Of a stretch of DNA of 64,000 bases, positions 1 through 12,959 are shown in pieces (position 1 is the first letter of the stretch; each line of letters starts with the position of its first letter). The position numbers were made by a program, and so were the translations under genes. This DNA is from Halichondria panicea. Lineage: Eukaryota; Porifera; Demospongiae; Suberitida; Halichondriidae. The notes under the pieces were generated by a model. It ran no database searches, was not told the DNA's origin, and saw nothing but the letters and a program-made list of their open reading frames with translations. The stretch is taken from NCBI RefSeq assembly GCF_963675165.1, contig NC_087384.1, positions 2,440,501 through 2,504,500 of the forward strand, written 5' to 3'.

Positions 1-3000
1 CAGGACACAGAAACAAAATGGTACAGAATTAAATACTAACAGGGGTATGAGCAATTAAACACACCCTACTATTGTCTTTTTCAAAAACCACATACAGATG
101 GGCAATAAATGTCTCACATAGAGCGCACTTTGAATGACAACCAGGACATGACAGAGGAAACTCTATGACTAGCTAATCTCTGAGATGTGCACAGTTAGAT
201 ACACTCACCTCTGCTTGCATATCAACATTGGCTCCAGCATTGATTAGAAGTTCCACACACTTCAGGTGACCATTGAAACTGGCTGACAAGAGAGGGAACT
301 GACCCGACTGTACATGTAGTACATGATCAGTAGTATGTTACACCATAGATATATGTGTAGAACAATAAGAGGGATTAGAAACAAAAATGTTTACGTGAAA
401 CACTCCGCGTTATAGGGTGTGGCTAAAACTACAAAGGATTATATTTATAGTCAGCATGCTCATTACCCGTCTTGACTGCCATACAATGTGCTGTATACAT
501 AGAAATTGTGAAATTTATGTTAATTATCTAACTATTGCGTTCTGGCAAGGATCATGTGTATTTATTTAGGTATTGCAGATTTTATTGTTCCGAATCATCA
601 CAGAGGCCCGGGGACTTTTTGCTCATTCAACCCAACCCTACTATTAGCCCATGCACTGTGCTAATGATCTATCATTATGTGGCCAAAACGAAAGTGTATA
701 CTGTAGATCTATAAACTACACTAATTGTTGTGAGGATTGAGCTAGCTATACATATACTATTCGCCATGCTAGAGTTTCTAAAACAATCGTCCAGTCACAC
801 AGTTTCCTCTTCGCCATGTCCTGGTGATCTGTAATGTGCACAAACTAGTTTACTTACAAACTAATGTATAGAACAAATTCCTCAGATTCTGGGGAACTTG
901 TGCATTTGCACTATCACTTTGACAATAGATACCAAGCCCAGTTGTCGACATAGCGTTAATTTAGAGAGACTGAGGCTAATTTATTCATTACCCAAGATTG
1001 TGTAGATTATGTAGTGTTGTTAATGAGGTTCATCATTGCATGTGACGTCATGCGTCAATGTGTTTGGCTAGCTAGCTGCTGAAACTATTATACAATATCT
1101 TTAGCAACAAAAGCGGCTGGCTTAAAAACAAGGTTTTTTGCTGTTTAGGCCCTCAATAGATAGAGTATGTAAAACACAGAGGCCAAAAACCAAACCGTAG
1201 ACCTACATATCTATACAAAAAACAAACAACGCAAGTGTGGATTGGTCTGAATGTTTTGGTTCTAAAAGGTGCGCCACTATATCATATAATTTTTGGCACT
1301 GAAATCAATTACTGTAACTGACCTTGCTCTGAGTGTTGACTGTAGCCTTGGCTGCTAAGAGGACTCTCACCACCTCATCATGTCCATTTTGACAGGCTAT
1401 GTGGAGAGCAGTCCAGTTGTCCTGTATTAGAGTGAATATATACATTATTATATACAAGGAGCTTGCACGGTTTGAGCAAATATACACTTCACGTACTAGT
1501 TAATGCACCGTTGCAAGTATACCAGAAGTAATAATTAGTGGGCGTTCGGAAATTCCAGGCTCTTAAATGAATAGGACTATTCTTAGTGTAGTAGGTAGTT
1601 TATGCAGACGTTTCCTCCCGGAGGGACATTTAGGCTAATAACATAGAACACAACGAATATTCTTGCTGATCCATAAGATATAATACCAGCACAGATTTTA
1701 TCTAGGACGTACGTAATTGCCTTTCAAAAACCATATACAGTTGCGCAATTAACCTACATGTACATAGAAAAGTGAATGATGGGTAAAGATCACGATTCTT
1801 AAAAGCAAATAACATGCGCAGGTCCAGGACACAGAAACAATACTAACAGGGGTATGAGCAATTAAACACATCCTACTATTGTCTTTTTCAAAAACCACAT
1901 ACAGATGCGCAATAAATGTCTCACATAGATCGCACTTTGAATGACAACCAGGACATGACAGAGGAAACTCTATGACTAGCTAATCTCTGAGATGTGTACA
2001 GTTAGATACACTCACCTCTTCTTGCATATCAACATTGGCTCCAGCATTGATTAGAAGTTCCACACACTTTTGGTGACCATTGCAACTGGCTACCCAGAGA
2101 GGGGACTGACCCGACTGTACATGTAGTACATGATCAGTAGTATGTTACACCATAGATATATGTGTAGAACAATAAGAGGGATTAGAAACGAAAATGTTTA
2201 CGTGAAACACTCCGCGTTATAGGGTGTGGCTAATCAATGAAATCAATTACTGTAACTGACCTTGCTCTGAGTGTTGACTGTAGCCTTGGCTGCTAAGAGG
2301 ACTCTCACCACCTCATCATGTCCATTGCTACTGGCTACGTGGAGAGCAGTCCGGTTGTCCTGTATTAGAGTGAATATATACATTATTATATACAAGGAGC
2401 ATGCACAGCATGTTTGGGGTGAGCATGCGTGGTTTGAGCAAACACTTTACGTACTAGTTAATGCACAGTTGCAAGTATACCGGAAGTAATAATTAGTGGG
2501 CGTTCGGAAATTCTAGGCTCTTAAACAAATAGGACTATTCTTGTATTCTTAGTGTGTTATTAGTTCTTAGGTAGTTTATGCAGACATTTCTTTGTGGAGG
2601 GAGCAACTCATTTGGCCAAAAGTGAGAGTTTGCACAAAACCTATAGTCTTATACAGCTGACATTTCTATTTGTTATAGGCTAATAACATAGAACACAACG
2701 CTCCCTCTAGAGGAAATGTCTGCATAAGCCCTACTATAACAAGAATTAGGGAACGTTTAGGCAACAGTTTTAGGATAAGTAGGCTGCCACGTGCAGAAAT
2801 GCTAGAGTCAAAGTTCACTGAGGCTACTATTTAAGAGCGGCTACTAAATGTTTCATTTTGCTAGCAAGGGAGGCTACTATTTGAGTGCGGCCTCTGATCG
2901 AGCATATACGGTACATGTAATATTCTTACTGATCCATTTAAGAGACAATACCAGCACAGATTTTATCTAGGACGTACGTAATTGCCTTTCAAAAACCATA

Positions 3001-5850
3001 TACAGTTGCGCAATTAACCTACATGTACATAGAAAAGTGAATGATGGGTAAAGATCCCGATTCTTAAAAACAAATAACATGCGCAGGTCCAGGACACAGA
3101 AACAAAATGGTACAGAATTAAATACTAACAGGGGTATGAGCAATTAAACACACCCTACTATTGTCTTTTTCAAAAACCACATACAGATGGGCAATAAATG
3201 TCTCACATAGAGCGCACTTTGAATGACAACCAGGACATGACAGAGGAAACTCTATGACTAGCTAATCTCTGAGATGTGCACAGTTAGATACACTCACCTC
3301 TGCTTGCATATCAACATTGGCTCCAGCATTGATTAGAAGTTCCACACACTTCAGGTGACCATTGAAACTGGCTGACAAGAGAGGGAACTGACCCGACTGT
3401 ACATGTAGTACATGATCAGTAGTATGTTACACCATAGATATATGTGTAGAACAATAAGAGGGATTAGAAACAAAAATGTTTACGTGAAACACTCCGCGTT
3501 ATAGGGTGTGGCTAAAACTACAAAGGATTATATTTATAGTCAGCATGCTCATTACCCGTCTTGACTGCCATACAATGTGCTGTATACATAGAAATTGTGA
3601 AATTTATGTTAATTATCTAACTATTGCGTTCTGGCAAGGATCATGTGTATTTATTTAGGTATTGCAGATTTTATTGTTCCGAATCATCACAGAGGCCCGG
3701 GGACTTTTTGCTCATTCAACCCAACCCTACTATTAGCCCATGCACTGTGCTAATGATCTATCATTATGTGGCCAAAACGAAAGTGTATACTGTAGATCTA
3801 TAAACTACACTAATTGTTGTGAGGATTGAGCTAGCTATACATATACTATTCGCCATGCTAGAGTTTCTAAAACAATCGTCCAGTCACACAGTTTCCTCTT
3901 CGCCATGTCCTGGTGATCTGTAATGTGCACAAACTAGTTTACTTACAAACTAATGTATAGAACAAATTCCTCAGATTCTGGGGAACTTGTGCATTTGCAC
4001 TATCACTTTGACAATAGATACCAAGCCCAGTTGTCGACATAGCGTTAATTTAGAGAGACTGAGGCTAATTTATTCATTACCCAAGATTGTGTAGATTATG
4101 TAGTGTTGTTAATGAGGTTCATCATTGCATGTGACGTCATGCGTCAATGTGTTTGGCTAGCTAGCTGCTGAAACTATTATACAATATCTTTAGCAACAAA
4201 AGCGGCTGGCTTAAAAACAAGGTTTTTTGCTGTTTAGGCCCTCAATAGATAGAGTATGTAAAACACAGAGGCCAAAAACCAAACCGTAGACCTACATATC
4301 TATACAAAAAACAAACAACGCAAGTGTGGATTGGTCTGAATGTTTTGGTTCTAAAAGGTGCGCCACTATATCATATAATTTTTGGCTCTGAAATCAATTA
4401 CTGTAACTGACCTTGTTCTGAGTGTTGACTGTAGCCTTGGCTGCTAAGAGGACCCTCACCACCTCATCATGTCCATTGCTACTGGCTGCGTGGAGAGCAG
4501 TAAAGTTGTTCTGTATTAGAGTGAATATATACATTATTATATACAAGGAGCTTGCACGGTTTGAGCAAATACACTTTACGTACTAGTTAATGCACCGTTG
4601 CAAGTATACCGGAAGTAATAATTAGTGGGCGTTCGGAAATTCCAGGCTCTTAAATGAATAGGACTATTCTTAGTGTAGTAGGTAGTTTATGCAGATATTT
4701 CCTCCCAGAGGGACATTTAGGCTAATAACATAGAACACAACGAATATTCTTGCTGATCCATAAGATATAATATCAGCACAGATTTTATCTAGGACGTACG
4801 TAATTGCCTTTCAAAAACCATATACAGTTGCGCAATTAACCTACATGTACATAGAAAAGTGAATGATGGGTAAAGATCACGATTCTTAAAAGCAAATAAC
4901 ATGCGCAGAAACAATACTAACAGGGGTATGAGCAATTAAACACACCCTACTATTGTCTTTTTCAAAAACCACATACAGATGGGCAATAAATGTCTCACAT
5001 AGAGCGCACTTTGAATGACAACCAGGACATGACAGAGGAAACTCTATGACTAGCTAATCTCTGAGATGTGTACAGTTAGATACACTCACCTCTTCTTGCA
5101 TATCAACATTGGCTCCAGCATCGATTAGAAGTTCCACACACTTCAGGTGACCATCGTAACTGGCTGCCCAGAGAGGGAACTGACCCGACTGTACATGTAG
5201 TACATGATCAGTAGTATGTTACACCATAGATATATGTGTAGAACAATAAGAGGGATTAGAAATGAAAATGTTTACGTGAAACACTCCGCGTTATAGGGTG
5301 TGGCTAATCAATGAAATCAATTACTGTAACTGACCTTGCTCTGAGTGTTGACTGTAGCCTTGGCTGCTAAGAGGACTCTCACCACCTCATCATGTCCATT
5401 GCTACTGGCTACGTGGAGAGCAGTCTGGTTGTCCTGTATTAGAGTGAATATATACATTATTATATACAAGGAGCATGCACAGCATGTTTGGGGTGAGCAT
5501 GCGTGGTTTGAGCAAATACACTTTACGTACTAGTTAATGCACCGTTGCAAGTATACCGGAAGTAATAATTAGTGGGCGTTAGAAAATTCTAGGCTCTTAA
5601 ACAAATAGGACTATTCTTGTATTCTTAGTGTGTTATTAGTTCTTAGGTAGTTTATGCGGACATTTCTTCGTGGAGGGAGCCACTCATTTGGCCAAAAGTG
5701 AGAGTTTGCACAAAACCTATAGTCTTATACAGCTGACATTTCTATTTGTTATAGGCTAATAACATAGAACACAACGCTCCCTCTAGAGGAAATGTCTGCA
5801 TAAGCCCTACTATAACAAGAATTAAGGAACGTTTAGGCAACAGTTTTAGG
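1..5850. repeat. Nested tandem duplication carrying the ankyrin exons
   Basis: Four duplicated units lie head to tail: about 1-1824, 1825-3089, 3090-4904 and 4905-5850. Units 1 and 3 are a long form and look almost identical from 1-1320 and 3090-4409 (offset 3089). Units 2 and 4 are a short form. Long and short forms differ mainly by about 870 bp inserted in the intron between the two ankyrin exons (about 425-1298 and 3514-4387). The order of events reads as: a short unit duplicated, one copy gained the intron insert, then the 3.09-kb pair duplicated. The first unit is cut by the window edge. Confidence 0.85.
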
Positions 5851-7047
5851 ATAAGTAGCTATAAACTGAATTTTTACACATTAAAAAACGTGGGCGTGGC
5901 TGCGTAATAGCTGATTCAGAGGCCGCTCTTGTATAAAGGCCTCAACCAAGTAGTAACCTCCCTACAGCCGGCCCATTTTCAGTGCAATAGAAGCCGCTCT
6001 CAAATTGTAACCTCAGCGAACTTTGAGGCTGCATGGCAACCATGATTCTAAGGTAGCAGCTAGCTAGGTAGCAGCTTGATAGAAAGACTTTCTCATGGCA
6101 GAGTTCGAGTTTGTGCTAAAAAGAACTTTTCATGACAATGAATTATAAAAGAAGAGAGGGCATGCAACTCACTATCTAGTACACGTAGCTAGCAGAATAC
6201 CGTACAGCGCGAAATTTTCGAGGGGCTTAATTTTCGCGGATTTCGTGGGTTAGCAATCCTATACGAAAATAAAGTCCTTGTTCTTTAATTAGAATTATCT
6301 GTTATAACGTGCAAAGATTTAAAAGCGTGGCTTCCGATATAAGCAGTCATTCCGCAAACATTATGCAACGAAATATGCTTTTAGAGGCCAATCCACTAAA
6401 AATATAAGGCTGGGGCTAATAAACGCCTCTCTTGTGAAACATTTAGTAGCCGCGGGCCTTGATCAAGCATATATATGCATAGTAATTAAAGGTCCCAGTC
6501 CTTAGACTCGCAAGCCAGCACACGAAAGGAGACTGGAAACTCCGTCAAACCCCGTGTAGAGACTCGTGTAACGTTTGCCACAATGTTTGTGGCAACTCAA
6601 GTGGCTAGACCGTACCACATCACCGCATGCGGTTACCACAAGATTGATAGTTACCTTGACTGCATGCACCACCATAATTATTATAACCATATATAGGCAT
6701 TAGCATGCAAGTTGTTTTTGTAGTGTACATGTAGTCTATAGCTAGCTAAGCATCACGTGCAGTAGACTGACGTTAAGAAAGCCACAGCCACTTAGAATCT
6801 TATCTGATATGCTGTCCCACACAATATTTTACACTGAGTTTGACCAGTCTGCTGTTTGCCGTGTAACAAACAGACGGCTCGCGAGTCTATCCTATAATAA
6901 ACCTGTCATTTAGAGCATCATGTGATACCACTACACCACACATGCATTGAACCTCACCTCATCTGCCTGGTTTGGATCCGCCCCTCCTTCTAATGCCAAC
7001 TGAACCACACCCACATCACCCGTCTTGCAAGCTTCCATTAATAATGA
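1..7047 (-). CDS. Ankyrin-repeat gene, partial (nine ankyrin exons)
   Basis: The minus strand encodes a series of ankyrin repeats, a fold that binds other proteins. In transcription order the exons are 7047-6958 (90 bp), 5433-5335, 5188-5090, 4510-4412, 3396-3298, 2359-2261, 2114-2016, 1421-1323 and 307-209. The last eight are each exactly 99 bp, phase 0, with AG and GT borders, and each encodes one 33-residue repeat. Two repeat types alternate: one contains TALHxAxxNGHDEVVRVLLA, the other PLxxASxxGHLKCVELLI. The 90-bp exon encodes a more divergent repeat (MEACKTGDVGVVQLALEGGA). The gene continues beyond the left edge, so its 3' end is not seen. The death-domain exon at 8500-8822 lies upstream on the same strand and probably belongs to it, though the intervening exons and phases were not resolved. 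The physiological partner is unknown. Confidence 0.85.
5851..6957. other. Intron or intergenic stretch rich in MITE fragments
   Basis: I see no coding exon here. The stretch holds an element related to the motif GGGCGTGGCTGCG (5885-5915, also near 28880), a copy of the CGAAATTTTCGAGG family at about 6199-6285, and a candidate inverted-repeat element at 6503-6891 whose ends read TTAGACTCGCAAGCC and GGCTCGCGAGTCTA. It lies inside the presumed transcription unit of the minus-strand ankyrin gene, so it is most likely intronic. Confidence 0.5.
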
Positions 7048-8499
7048 CTGGAAAGATATTAAGATATCGTTTAATACTGTACAAAAACTGGCCAACTGAA
7101 TGGAATCAGGAATACGTACATAGACATGTAATACAAGTGACTCACCATCTCTGGATTTAGATCTAACTTTCAGAGTGACTTATAATTATACTGCATCCTC
7201 AGTCGAGTCACGATCACTCACTGGTACATGCATGATGTACACACTCACTGGTACATGGTACTACGTACCTGGTCTCTAGCTAGCTCTACAGATCTCAGCA
7301 TGAAAATCATCCCATTTGGTCTGGGGGCGTATCATCTCAGGTGATGCTACCTCCATTTGGCATGCGCAAGAGCTTTTTATGGTGATCGAGCATGCACCTA
7401 CAAAGCCTCGATTCCAGGCAGATTAAATTAATCGGCCTTGAATCGAGGCTAGCACCTACGTATAATACTGCAGTTCAAAATTTAATACAGATGAAAATGG
7501 GCTAGCTTGCAATTGGTTCACATACTAGAAAAAGTAAATTTTTATTGAATAAAATGTCGTGACATAATTTACAAATTACAATAATTTACAAATTAGTAGT
7601 CTACGTTTAGGAGCATAAAATTAATGACAATATCTTCAATCGGGACAGAACCGCGTGCAAAAATGTTAGACTCATGGTAGGGTCGTTTTGCGGCTATTAT
7701 TTTTAATTTGTCTTATGAATGTTGAATGGAAAGTTAATTTGGAAGTCAGATAGAGATGAGCGTTAATTAAGGCCACTGTTAGTTGCATACTTGTTTCAGA
7801 TCAACCTCCCTCCTCGGTTTTGCTCACCTGGTCTTTCAACCTATTTTCAAGATTCAAGGTCAATCTTCGAAAACCTTATATAGATAGTGCATCGAGTATG
7901 CATGAATGATTCATTGCCTCAATTTAGGACAAACCTGCAAAAGTTCATTAGATTCGAGGTATAATTATATAGGATCCGTCATCGTTTTTAAGCCGCGGCT
8001 ATTATCTGCCACATCGCTATTTCGGCCTAGCTGCACTGTCTAAGGGTGACCGAGTCTACTGTTCTCATTCAATTTACATAGCAGTGCAGTAAGTAATATA
8101 TAGCGTACAAGAATAATACATGCAATCAATCTGATATATTTAATAATTATGGGATATCGAAACATTTCAACAATTTACACAAAACACAACATACACAACC
8201 ACACATAGTGATAAAGCTGATCTAAGGGTTCTGTTCAGGCATCTCTACAGTCCATGGAGAGCTGTATTATGTGCACCTCCTCACAGCTCCTATATATGCA
8301 TGGAGGCAATAAAGAATGAGTTATTGGATGGTACAACCGCAACCTATCAATGACAGGTGGGTGCAGGGCATACATCTGTTAGGCTAGACACACTGAGTGT
8401 GCATGAGTGGTAGACCATGGGCATAGGACACAAAGTTTGCAATGTAACATTAAAATACCACACATGATGTACACAATAATATTATTATCTTGAGCTCAC
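7048..8499. other. Probable intron, no exon recognised
   Basis: The stretch separates the death-domain exon from the first ankyrin exon. It is AT-rich and contains decayed inverted-repeat fragments: an ATTCCAGGCAGATTAA/TTAATCGGCCTTGAATC arrangement around 7410-7450, and GGTCGTTTTGCGGCTATT-like sequence near 7680 that recurs near 7985 and 39105. No further ankyrin or death-fold exon was found. Confidence 0.4.
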
Positions 8500-8822
8500 C
8501 TTTGAGGATCGAGGTCAGATATAACTTGTGCAGCAATCGCCTCTTTCTTCATCTCTCTAACATCTCCAGAAGGGCCCTGAATGTCGCTTGTGAAGGCTTC
8601 TTTCTTTTCCAGATTTCAAACACTTGATCATAGCTATAGGTGGTTATACTGTCAATTTTCTTCAACCGAACATCAGTTTGCTCGCCAGGGGTTAATTCCA
8701 ACGCATCAACATAGAGTTCCACATTATCAAAGCAGGCAGCCAAATATGATACATCTTTTTGTTGGATTTCCCCGTCACCCAGTTGATTTGTGAAATAGAG
8801 CATGAGTTGACGTTTGCCCAGC
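8500..8822 (-). pseudogene. Death-domain exon with a 1-base frameshift
   Basis: The minus strand encodes a death-fold domain, an adaptor module for apoptosis and immune signalling. Visible features are an N-terminal segment ending CFDNVELYVDALELTPGE, a central region with ITTYSYDQVFEIWKRKKPSQ, and a typical final helix beginning ATFRALLEML. That frame hits a TGA at 8549-8551. The next frame continues naturally as REMKKEAIAAQVISDLDPQ into a good splice donor (GTGAGC, 8499 downwards). A single missing base in the Leu codon just before the stop explains both observations. No in-frame ATG lies between the upstream stop and the domain, so the exon probably starts at a splice acceptor near 8823. 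It lies 1.45 kb upstream of the first ankyrin exon, which suggests a death-domain plus ankyrin protein. The lesion could be real or an assembly error. Confidence 0.6.
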
Positions 8823-10072
8823 AACTGCCGTTGATGAGCTGTAGCTATTCACTGGTTGCATGAGCACGCGCAAATCCTACACTATGGAATGAAACTTAAA
8901 ATAACACACTCATGCATATCCCGTTATAATTATGATACAACAACAAAACAACCAATACACACACTAGTCGTGACGACAAAGAGCGAGTGAAAGAGGCGTG
9001 AAACTATACTCTACTTGACAAGAAGGACGAGTCCACTTTATACCTCACATAAATTAAAATTTGTGCGGTCTATTACACGGGACCTAAATATAATTATGAA
9101 AGCACCGTGGATGCTGATGCCTCGATGGGGAGGCATAAAATATGAAGCTATAGATATTATCGATTTTACAAGTCAAAAAGTGGTAAATGATCGACTACGA
9201 TTGTTGCTAAAAAGATGCCAAAAGTTTAAAGTAATGGCTACAGCATGAAACAGCTCAGTGCAGCTTTTTTCTCACTCTTGCAGCTACTAATAGCTATAGC
9301 GTTTTGGTGCTACTAAGTAGAGTAGCAACACTCCATGGACAAATTTTGCTACGCAACTGTTCTGAAAGGCTACAATGGCATTCCAAGTAAGCCCACATAT
9401 TAATTATACAACTCAAGAAAGAAGCATTATTTTGCAAATCCACATATTGTAATCGCGACTAGAAACTCTTACGTGCACTCACTAAGCAACTGTAACACTC
9501 TACTCACACACACAACACACACTTATAGTCTAAGACTATACGTACCATAATTATACCTCGCTGCTGTTATAATGACACTAACTGAACACGTTGAATGCTC
9601 CAAAACGTATGGCAATAATTATTATTGTGTTATAATTATGATGGATTGGCCGGTAGCTATAAAGAGGGCGTGAGTGACAACATTCCCTGGCAAGCTCACA
9701 AATGATAATATTTGGGCAGCTGACCAATTTTGTAACAAGAAGACATTCTACATCTTAAAAGTACAACACAGACGTCTAGTTAAACAATGAAAGTTTGAGG
9801 AATGTGCGAGTTTGGCAATGAATACGAATGTTTATTGCAGCTCAATAGACAGTTATTATAAGCATGCAGTGCAAACTTGACGGCTGCATGTACAAGTGTG
9901 AGTATAGACAACAGTGTTGCTGGTGTGCATCATTAACTAGATACAGTGTGTTTTACTACGACATTGACAGCTTTAAAGACTAAAAAAAAGTTGAAGTTAA
10001 TAACTAGTCGAAGCTAGCGATTATCAAATCAAGAGTTAATAGCTACGCAGATCAGTTAGCATTGTATACAAA
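8823..10072. other. Intergenic region between the ankyrin gene and the OAS array
   Basis: No convincing exon was found. About 9240-9480 is a reverse-complement partial copy of a repeat whose plus-strand copies sit at 22430-22760, 22915-23310 and 26975-27130. Upstream exons of the death-domain gene could lie here but I cannot identify them. The 5' flank of the first OAS gene has no obvious core promoter motif that I would defend. Confidence 0.4.
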
Positions 10073-12959
10073 ATGGCAGAGAGGTGCTCACCAGTGGTTG
10101 ACATGACAATAGAAGAGGCCCTAGAAATAATGGAAGCTATGATGGATCTGCTTAAGGTACGTATATAAGAAATAACTGTTAGTGAACAAATGTATTTTAT
10201 CAATTCTGCCTCGCAGGCAATGCAAAGAGTTACGTATAAGTACAATATACAAGTTTCACTGCAAACACCATAGATACATGTCAAGCGCTTTAGCTGATTA
10301 AGAATTTGAACACAAAGCAACTAATTTTAAAGACATTAACTCAGCAATAATGCACAGAAACTTTTGAGATTATTCTATAGCACAAACTGACTTCTTACCT
10401 CTAATAGATAATTATAGTTATCATACACGATATAATATATAACATATAGTGCAAAATTTTCGAGGTTGTCGTGCACGAAATCTTTCTGCTATAATGTGTA
10501 AATATTAAAGGCGTGGCTTCCAGTAAGCAATCAACCCACGAACGTTATGCAACGAAATGCTTTTAGAGGCCTTTCTACAAAAAAATATAGTGCCTCGAAC
10601 ATTTTGCACTATATATACAGGTATACTTTTATGTTAGTGACCATTTTCAGCAAAAGTTGCCTGTAAGGTGCGGCCTACGAGTACCGGAGATAGTACTAGG
10701 AGGGTCGCTAGGCACAAGGACAGAGTTACCAGAACAATACGATGCTGACATCATCATATACTCACCAGGTATATATATACCATGCAGAGGCTTATTACCA
10801 TAACCACCTGTTTTTTCAAGCAGTTAAAAGAGTTTTGTCGACAATTTAACTCTGCATATAGCTACATTTCAACGCTAACCCTCTCACAGACATCACAATT
10901 AAGGAGGTGATAAGGAATGGCTATGGACTCTGGCTAAACCAGATCAATCAGTTAATGCACTCGGAGAAAGACCTAGCTGAGGGGTTCGAATTCCATGCCC
11001 TCACAGACAAGGGGTTGCAATTCACATTTGAGGGGATTGAGATTGAGATTATGGTCAGTCCAAATTGGAGAAAGCCAGCTGACTTCTACACCTTCCTAGA
11101 GACTTTGAGACCAGCACACAGAAAATTGTGAGTTGGTGCTAATTGGCAGGTAATTTATTATTACGCTTTGGTCTGTCTTTGTATAGGTTTACTCAGTGTG
11201 CTGCAAAATGGCAGATCCAGTTTCTAAAAAATCAAGCTACTCGGGTGAGAAAGAGACCGTTTACTATACTATAGGTGTCTTATATGTGAAAGTATAGGAG
11301 ACGTTTTAGTCTTGCTTACAAGCATGATTATGAGAAAGCAGTTCTGCCATTACAGATAATTTCATTAATACATGAAAAAAGTATCATCACTATGATTATA
11401 ATAAAATTAATGCAGTGTGAGTTTTGTTGTTTATCCCATTTAGAGAGGTAATTTTTGTCGTGAGTTCATTCGTCGAGCAAAGGCATGGCGTGCGCTCAAG
11501 TGGAGGCAGTGTACGGGGGGACGAGGGAGGCCCTCCTCCTATCTGCTCTCCCTCCTGGTCATCCACGCCTACGAGAATGCTCACAAGACACTGGGCGTGT
11601 TCTCCACACTCAGTCCAGAGACACTAGCACAACAGTGAGTGGGCGGGTAGAGAGGTAACCAAGGGTACAATGGGCACAATGTACATCAATGAGTGCATGG
11701 GTGAATAAGGGAGGTATATATAGCTAAGTACATGCATGCATGTACAGTTAGTGGGCAGGTAAGGAAGTAACTATGAGAGCATAGTATATATATAGGCCTA
11801 GCTAATAATTACATAAATCGAAAACATACAACTGTATAATATATATAATTTATATACAACATAATTATATACATTGCCTATAAATTATATTTCTGCAACT
11901 TTAAGTGCTATAATTATAGCTGATTACTTACTAAAAAGTATTAATAAATGAACAAAATTAATTGTTTATACAATGTACATATGGTAGCAATCACTGATTT
12001 GCACCAACTGCATGTAATGAAATTACTTGCAGTGCCACAGAAGAGCTAAAGAGTATTGTATACAACTGTGACAAAGTCAAGTGAGTTATAGCCGGTTATT
12101 CATTTAACATAAAGGCGACAAGCTGTTGCTATAACAGTATATAAAGTGGAACCTCGGCTACTCGACTTGTCATATTCAGTTCACCACGATATAATCATGT
12201 TCAACTAATAATCAGAAAACGAGCGAGTCCATTAAATATGCATGCGCATTATATCTGTTACCATGCTGCATGCACCATGCATGGAGACATATTTTCTGCG
12301 CATGTGCAGACGACCACATACACTAAATTTGCACTGCTGTTTGTTAAGTGGGTAGATAAAGGCGTAGTTTATCCATTCGATTATCCGGTATATAATTATT
12401 CAGATATCTGGCCTGCCTCTGGAAATTAAGGTGTCCGGATATTCAAGTGAAGTACAACCTGTGCCTTAATCTTATAAAGTGAACCAAGCTCTTTTCTACA
12501 GTAAAATTTGTAGACGTGTGCCTTGGCTAGTTATTGTAGCAGGATAGACTCACTTAACCAAATTGATAATCTTTGCACAACTGAACTTTACATAAGATCA
12601 ACTGCTGTTACATAGTTCCTATGACATCATACATGACATCATACACTGTTATATTATAAATAGTACCAACTGTCACAAAATTAATCCCCCCCTACGCACG
12701 CACGCACGCACACACACACATACACACGTGCAGCATATACTGGGAGCAGTGCTACGCTATGAAGCAGTACCCTACCCTAGTTCCCCCGAGGGCACCTCGC
12801 ATCATTGACCCGGCTAACCCCACACATAATCTGTACCTTACAGGGCTCGCAAATTTTGAGCCCTACAAAAGGTGTGGAGAATACGACACTGGGACGGGGG
12901 ATTGGAGTTCTCTAATCAGAAACATTGGAACGCTAGACTTAAGTAAACCAGTAGAATGA
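10073..12959 (+). CDS. OAS-like gene A1, seven exons, 320 aa
   Basis: This encodes a 2'-5'-oligoadenylate synthetase relative, a nucleotidyltransferase that polymerises ATP into 2'-5'-linked oligoadenylate. Exons: 10073-10156, 10651-10768, 10890-11127, 11187-11244, 11444-11634, 12033-12080, 12734-12959. The summed length is 963 nt, in frame, ending at TGA. Exon 2 carries the loop GGSLGTRTEL (from residue 45) and the metal-binding pair in YDADIIIYS (D59, D61). Exon 3 carries EIEIMVSPNW, where the third catalytic Asp of the family is Glu (residue 120). Exon 5 has RRAKAWRALKW and SSYLLSLLVIHAY. Exon 7 has IYWEQCY and PRIIDPANPTHNLY, the conserved C-terminal core. ATG 10073 is the first start in frame. 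A decayed pogo-like MITE occupies intron 6. D-to-E is conservative, so activity may persist. The exon 5 acceptor is my least certain junction. Confidence 0.88.
12140..12465. mobile_element. Decayed pogo-like MITE in OAS A1 intron 6
   Basis: The ends resemble AGTGGAACCTCGGCTACTCG on the left and a degenerate inverted copy (GAAGTACAACCTG) on the right. This pattern matches three better preserved copies at 26042, 29311 and 35663. Divergence is too high to see a target duplication. Confidence 0.45.

Noticed and set aside
209-5433. Regular repeats at 1-5.8 kb as a CRISPR-like array
   Set aside because: The units are protein-coding ankyrin exons with splice sites and long introns, and the genome is eukaryotic.
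9015-9248. 77-codon plus-strand open frame before the OAS array
   Set aside because: No recognisable domain, no splice support, and composition like the surrounding AT-rich sequence.
12684-12730. CACGCACGCACACACA tract as a separate feature
   Set aside because: It is a simple dinucleotide run forming the pyrimidine-rich approach to the OAS A1 exon 7 acceptor.
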